In this document: one piece after another, positions 6,714 through 9,485 of the stretch
Position numbering within the stretch: the stretch's first letter is position 1
Layout of the letters: every line of letters begins with the position of its first letter
Assembly (NCBI GenBank): GCA_026992375.1
Contig: JALXAF010000001.1
Coordinates: forward strand, 1 to 9,485
Direction: 5' to 3'
Length of the DNA stretch: 9,485 nt
Source of the DNA: Anaerolineae bacterium
Lineage (GTDB): Bacteria > Chloroflexota > Anaerolineae > J102
Program-made: the position numbers and the translations under genes
Notes under the pieces: model-generated
Told to the model about the DNA's origin: nothing
What the model saw: the letters and a program-made list of their open reading frames with translations, nothing else
Databases searched by the model: none

Positions 6714-7747
6714 TTCACACCTCGCGCGCCGGAGCTTGCCGAAGGCAAGACACCCTTTCCATACCACGGAATCGCCATCCGCTCAACCCAGATTTGCACA
6801 ATTCGCTGCTCCTCGGCCGATAATTCTCGTTGCCACGCCCCCAGGCGAGCCATTACATCATCCCCCGGGCGTTGTCGCTGTCTCTTGCTGGTCATGCGGC
6901 TGTAACGATGCAACACTCCGTCTGGAACAGCATCCTTGGACATCTCCAGCCAGCGCATCAGCTCTGACATCTCCTGTCGCGGACGCAGCGACAACCATTC
7001 ATAGAAAATCAGGTAATGCGACGTATTCTGCAACTGATCCAGCGCCACGCGATTTTCCACCGCCCACCAGGCCGCCAGTGCTTCAAACGCGTTGGAAACG
7101 CGTTCCAGTTCACCCACCCATGGACGCAGATAATCCTCAACCAGCGCCTCCTGCGCCAGCAGATCTTGTACATCCGCGGGCCAGGGGGCCCGCACGCGGT
7201 GGAACATCGAATTCACCACTGCTGCAGGATGCCGCATCAGAAACACCAGGTCTGGCTCAAAATTCCAAGCCACGAATCCCAGCATCATATTCGCCCGAAT
7301 CGTCTTAATCAGAAACCGCGTGGGGAAGAAGCTCGTGCGGGAATAATCTGTGAGATAAGTGCGTACCCTCCCGCGCAGCACTTCCTCCCAGAAATCGGCC
7401 CACTGGGTCGCGGCCGCATCGGGCCGCAGATATTGGCGCTTGAATGCGGAAGGAGTCAGGCCCGGCGGCCAGGCCATCAAACGGCGATATTGTTCGGCAT
7501 TGCGCGGGTCCAGCGGCTCGAAAATCTGCTGCACGCCCGGCGCCGAGGCCAACATATCCCCCAGCCAGGTGGAGCCGCTGCGCCCAGAAGAAGCCAGCAG
7601 GATAGCGGTCGTGGGAGCGGGCGGCCCAGAAACAGCGAACATCGCCCGCTCGCCCAGCCGTCGAACGTCTGCCCACGCCTGTTTCACCTCTTCCTGCACG
7701 CCGGGCATGTTTGCAGTCGCCCGTTTGATGGCCCGTTTCAGTTTCAT
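6710..7747 (-). CDS. Sulfotransferase-like protein (PAPS-dependent family)
   Basis: The 345-residue protein carries both PAPS-binding signatures of cytosolic/Golgi-type sulfotransferases. The 5'-phosphosulfate loop is ASSGRSGSTWLGDML (52-66), followed by FEPLDP (76-81). The 3'-phosphate site is VFLMRHPAAVVNSMFHR (168-184), with R172 and S180. A basic N-terminal segment (MKLKRAIKRA) precedes the domain; no signal peptide or membrane helix is evident. Such enzymes move sulfate from PAPS to hydroxyls or amines of carbohydrates, lipids or small molecules; the acceptor here is unknown. Its position is unusual: between cofD (75 nt upstream) and cofC, with which it shares ATGA, so the two are probably made together. 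Whether it acts on F420, on a cell-surface glycan, or is only a passenger cannot be told from sequence. The start ATG at 7747 has only a weak GGA site. Confidence 0.85.
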   Translation of the reverse strand: MKLKRAIKRATANMPGVQEEVKQAWADVRRLGERAMFAVSGPPAPTTAILLASSGRSGSTWLGDMLASAPGVQQIFEPLDPRNAEQYRRLMAWPPGLTPSAFKRQYLRPDAAATQWADFWEEVLRGRVRTYLTDYSRTSFFPTRFLIKTIRANMMLGFVAWNFEPDLVFLMRHPAAVVNSMFHRVRAPWPADVQDLLAQEALVEDYLRPWVGELERVSNAFEALAAWWAVENRVALDQLQNTSHYLIFYEWLSLRPRQEMSELMRWLEMSKDAVPDGVLHRYSRMTSKRQRQRPGDDVMARLGAWQRELSAEEQRIVQIWVERMAIPWYGKGVLPSASSGARGVK

Positions 7748-7792
7748 TTGTCCAACGCCCGACGTCTAGTATTCAACGCTAGGAGCATGACC

Positions 7793-7834
7793 GCGCACTG
7801 ATCACTGCTCATTGAACACTGCTCACTTCCCACT
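7793..7834 (-). repeat. Heptad repeat array (6 x 7 bp) at the 3' end of cofD
   Basis: Six tandem 7-bp units read on the minus strand fit the consensus ARTGNKM: AGTGGGA first, AATGAGC as the fourth, AGTGCGC last. Units are degenerate but keep exact 7-bp spacing with no indels. The first two units lie inside cofD and encode its last residues S-G-K and the TGA stop; the rest fill part of the gap before the sulfotransferase gene. Stops occur in two of the three frames across the array. It is the same repeat class and orientation as the array at 8770-8804. Confidence 0.85.
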
Positions 7835-8809
7835 CGATTCCTCCATCAACACCTGTAAAAAAGCCAACACTTCCCCCGCCACCCTCTTCCTTCCCGCATT
7901 GTCTCGCATGATGCTATCGGTGACGAAAGGCGTCATGCCCAGCGCCCGCACCTCGCTGGCCAGGCCCGCATCCGCATCATCCAGCACAAAACCATTCACC
8001 AGGCCCGCATAATGCCGGGCCACGCCCGCCGCGCTCACCTCTAGCCCCAGCTCCGCCATCATCTTCGCCGCGGGCCCCTTCAACGCCCGACCGCCGATGA
8101 TGGGACTGACTGCGAGGGTCGGCGTTTGCACAATGCGTTCTCGCACCCCTGGCAGCGCCAGAATCGGGTCGATGCTAACGAAGGGATTGGATGGACAAAA
8201 AACCGCAGCGTCCGCCTCGTCCAGGGCCGACAGCGTTGCACTGCTGGCCCGAGCCTCCTCCAAGCCCGCCAGTCGCATCCCCAGCATAGCCGGCTCGGTG
8301 CGTCGATGCACGAAATACTCCTGAAAAGGCAACTCCCCCTCGGGCGTGAGAATCATGGTGCGCACCGACTGATCAGACATAGGCAACACCGAATGCGTCA
8401 CGCCCAGCCGTCGGGCCAGCTCCAGCGTGACCCCGGTCAGCGTCATGCCTGCATCCAGCATCTGCCGCCGCAGCAAATGCAAGGCGATGTCCTTGTCGCC
8501 CAGCATGAACCAGGCGTCATGGCCCAGCCGCTTCGTCTCCTCCAGCACATGAAACGTCTCATCCGCCCGACCCCAGCCGAAAGCCGGATTATTCACCTCG
8601 GCCAGATTGTAGAGCACCGTATCGACATCAGGACAGATAGTCAGGCCCAGGTGCTCGAAATCGTCGCCCGTGTTGACGATAATGGTCAATCGTTCTGGAG
8701 ACAGAAGCTGCGCCAGCCCATAAGCCAGCTTGGCGCCGCCCACGCCCCCCGCCAATGCGACCACTTTTATCTCACTGCTTACTGATAACTGTTTACTGAT
8801 TACTTCCAC
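7823..8809 (-). CDS. cofD: CofD/FbiA-type phospholactate (or PEP) transferase of F420 biosynthesis
   Basis: The enzyme transfers the C3 phospho-acid from the GDP-linked donor made by CofC onto FO, giving F420-0 or dehydro-F420-0. The 328 residues match the family: VVALAGGVGGAKLAYGLAQ (17-35, nucleotide loop), IVNTGDDFEHLGLTICPDVDT near 44-64, FMLGDKDIALHLLRR near 96-110, VLPMSDQSVRTMI near 138-150, and CPSNPFVSIDPIL and SPIIGGRALKGPAAKM in the second half. The start is the GTG at 8809: AGGAGGT lies 6 nt before it, inside the end of the nitroreductase gene, and the two genes overlap by 10 nt. The family core begins near residue 15; about a dozen extra N-terminal residues are encoded by a 7-bp repeat array, and the last residues and stop by a second array. 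A GTG at 8764 would match the core better but lacks a ribosome site. Confidence 0.95.
   Translation of the reverse strand: MEVISKQLSVSSEIKVVALAGGVGGAKLAYGLAQLLSPERLTIIVNTGDDFEHLGLTICPDVDTVLYNLAEVNNPAFGWGRADETFHVLEETKRLGHDAWFMLGDKDIALHLLRRQMLDAGMTLTGVTLELARRLGVTHSVLPMSDQSVRTMILTPEGELPFQEYFVHRRTEPAMLGMRLAGLEEARASSATLSALDEADAAVFCPSNPFVSIDPILALPGVRERIVQTPTLAVSPIIGGRALKGPAAKMMAELGLEVSAAGVARHYAGLVNGFVLDDADAGLASEVRALGMTPFVTDSIMRDNAGRKRVAGEVLAFLQVLMEESSGK
8770..8804 (-). repeat. Heptad repeat array (5 x 7 bp) across the nitroreductase-cofD junction
   Basis: Five tandem 7-bp units are read on the minus strand. Four fit AGTWADC exactly (for example AGTAATC and AGTTATC) and the fifth is AGTGAGA. The array lies wholly inside cofD, where it encodes residues about 2-14, and its first unit also contains the TAA stop of the nitroreductase. 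Two of the three frames are closed by stops; cofD uses the only open one. It resembles the heptanucleotide short tandem repeats known from cyanobacterial intergenic regions. Confidence 0.88.
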
Positions 8810-9411
8810 AAAACCACCTCCTCCAGCGGCTTTCGAAACGAAGTGCGACTTTCATTCGGCCATCCCAGCGTGATGATCGCCTGGGGCTCCCAATCGTTGG
8901 GCAACTCCAGAGCCGTTCGAACCTCGTCCGGCGCGAACAACGGCGCACACATCCAGCAGGAGCTTAGCCCTTCGTGGTGTGCTGCTAGCATCAGATTACC
9001 CAGAGCCAGGACCAGGCTTTGCATAGCCATGGTGCGCTCGGCTTCCGTCAGACGCGGATCTGCATATACGTCCATGTCGCGCATGGTCATGCACCCCACT
9101 ACCAGCAACGGAGGCTCGGTCAGGCGTTGGCGCGAGCGTTGCAGCCGGGCCCGAATCTCCCTGGCCGGAACCCCCGCCCGCGTCATATCCTCCAGCCAGC
9201 GCTCGGCCATGGCTTCGGCCAGCGCCGCTTTGCGGGCCTCCGTTGTCACCACGGCAAAACGCCACGGCTGACGATTGTGCGCGCTGGGAGCCCAGATGGC
9301 CGCAGTCAGTAGCCGACGGATCAGATTCTCTGGCACGGGCTCAGGCTGATAGCGGCGGATACTGCGCCGAGTCAACACCGTTCGCCAGAAAACATCTTGC
9401 AGATCATTCAT
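8800..9411 (-). CDS. FbiB C-terminal-type nitroreductase (predicted dehydro-F420-0 reductase)
   Basis: This 203-residue FMN nitroreductase resembles the C-terminal domain of mycobacterial FbiB, which reduces dehydro-F420-0 with FMNH2. It has RRSIRRYQPEPVP (15-27, FMN phosphate contact), WAPSAHNRQPWRF (40-52), the FbiB-like helix RWLEDMTRAGVPAREIRARL (71-90), GLSSCWMCAPLF (148-159) and LPNDWEPQAIITLGW (170-184). Unlike FbiB it has no CofE (F420-0:glutamate ligase) half; the ATG start shows it is stand-alone and not a truncated fusion. It is first in the unit and overlaps cofD by 10 nt, which strongly supports a role in F420 synthesis over general nitro/flavin reduction. Upstream there is no Shine-Dalgarno, and a TATAAT ends 7 nt before the ATG, so the message is probably leaderless. 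The TAA stop falls inside a 7-bp repeat unit. Confidence 0.9.
   Translation of the reverse strand: MNDLQDVFWRTVLTRRSIRRYQPEPVPENLIRRLLTAAIWAPSAHNRQPWRFAVVTTEARKAALAEAMAERWLEDMTRAGVPAREIRARLQRSRQRLTEPPLLVVGCMTMRDMDVYADPRLTEAERTMAMQSLVLALGNLMLAAHHEGLSSCWMCAPLFAPDEVRTALELPNDWEPQAIITLGWPNESRTSFRKPLEEVVLWK
8814..8824 (-). promoter_or_regulatory. Strong ribosome binding site for cofD inside the nitroreductase gene
   Basis: GGAGGAGGTGG precedes the GTG at 8809 by 4 nt; its core AGGAGGT is 6 nt away. It is embedded in codons of the nitroreductase C-terminus (EEVV region). This fixes the cofD start upstream of the repeat array, so the array is translated. Confidence 0.85.
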
Positions 9412-9418
9412 GCGTTAG

Positions 9419-9447
9419 ATTATAGCCGCAACCGCTGGCATCGTCCA
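9419..9447 (-). promoter_or_regulatory. Promoter of the F420 gene run, probably leaderless
   Basis: On the minus strand TGGACG (9447-9442), a 17-nt spacer and a consensus TATAAT (9424-9419) lie directly before the nitroreductase. Counting 7 nt from the -10 places the transcript start at or within a base or two of the ATG at 9411. No ribosome site is present, which fits leaderless translation. Confidence 0.7.
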
Positions 9448-9450
9448 CAA

Positions 9451-9479
9451 TTGGATATGAAACCCGCCTACGGTACAAT
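9451..9479 (+). promoter_or_regulatory. Divergent promoter for a gene beyond the right edge
   Basis: The plus strand reads TTGGAT (9451-9456), a 17-nt spacer, then TACAAT (9474-9479). Its -35 lies 3 nt from the -35 of the minus-strand promoter, so the two are back to back. The gene it would serve lies outside the window. The GGTACAAT context matches the coxG promoter. Confidence 0.55.
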
Positions 9480-9485
9480 GACCGC

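Noticed and set aside
6714..6767. Longer cofC with the ATG at 6767
   Set aside because: The ATG at 6713 has GAGGTG at 4 nt and forms the typical ATGA overlap; the extension is the sulfotransferase gene read out of frame.
7748..7792. Separate promoter for the sulfotransferase gene in the gap after cofD
   Set aside because: An AATACT-like -10 exists but no -35 at proper spacing; the match is too poor to report.
6183..7801. Long plus-strand open frames of up to 276 codons (for example 6183-6905, 6478-7308, 7016-7801)
   Set aside because: They are antisense to cofC and the sulfotransferase gene, whose minus-strand products have clear family motifs. The plus frames give Arg/Pro/His-rich or unstructured translations without motifs, as expected in GC-rich DNA.
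8126..8785. Plus-strand open frame of 219 codons opposite cofD
   Set aside because: The antisense product is rich in His/Gln/Arg with no domain, while the minus strand encodes an intact CofD.
7793..8804. Heptad arrays as a CRISPR array
   Set aside because: Units are 7 bp and directly tandem, with no spacers and no 23-40 bp repeats, and no cas gene is nearby.

Overview
All eight protein-coding genes recognised here lie on the minus strand, so transcription runs from high to low coordinates. The set suggests a bacterium of the Chloroflexota (Anaerolineae/Caldilineae/Ardenticatenia-like). Coenzyme F420 biosynthesis genes occur together with a stand-alone FbiB-C-type reductase, a CoxG protein, an FdrA protein and a secreted protein with an FN3-like tail. 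The intergenic DNA carries 7-bp repeats of a kind found in filamentous, repeat-rich bacteria. The taxon is inference; no rRNA or marker gene is present.

Right part (9411 to 4070): a compact run of five genes: FbiB-C-type nitroreductase, cofD, a sulfotransferase-like gene, cofC and a large secreted protein. It begins at a strong leaderless-type promoter (TATAAT, minus strand) and ends at a perfect 9-bp hairpin terminator (4011-4045). The nitroreductase and cofD overlap by 10 nt, and the sulfotransferase and cofC overlap as ATGA. CofC makes the GDP-activated C3 acid, CofD joins it to FO, and the nitroreductase is predicted to reduce dehydro-F420-0. FO synthase (CofG/H) and the glutamyl ligase (CofE) are not in the window. 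Arrays of 7-bp repeats sit at both ends of cofD and run into coding sequence, supplying the stop codons of the nitroreductase and of cofD and the extra N-terminal residues of CofD.

Left part (3953 to 1): a YtcJ-type metal-dependent amidohydrolase, then a membrane-anchored CoxG (SRPBCC) protein with its own promoter, then the start of an FdrA-family gene that runs off the left edge. FdrA (AllF) is a subunit of oxamate carbamoyltransferase in E. coli, and CoxG normally serves molybdenum CO dehydrogenase-type enzymes. This side therefore looks like a nitrogen/purine- or Mo-hydroxylase-related catabolic locus, but the partner enzymes are outside the window.

At the right edge a plus-strand promoter lies back to back with the minus-strand one, which implies a divergent gene just outside. 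No gene-free stretch exceeds 300 bases. No tRNA, rRNA, insertion sequence, prophage or CRISPR array was seen. No wholly new system is evident. The most unusual items are the heptad arrays fused into cofD and the sulfotransferase gene lodged between cofD and cofC.
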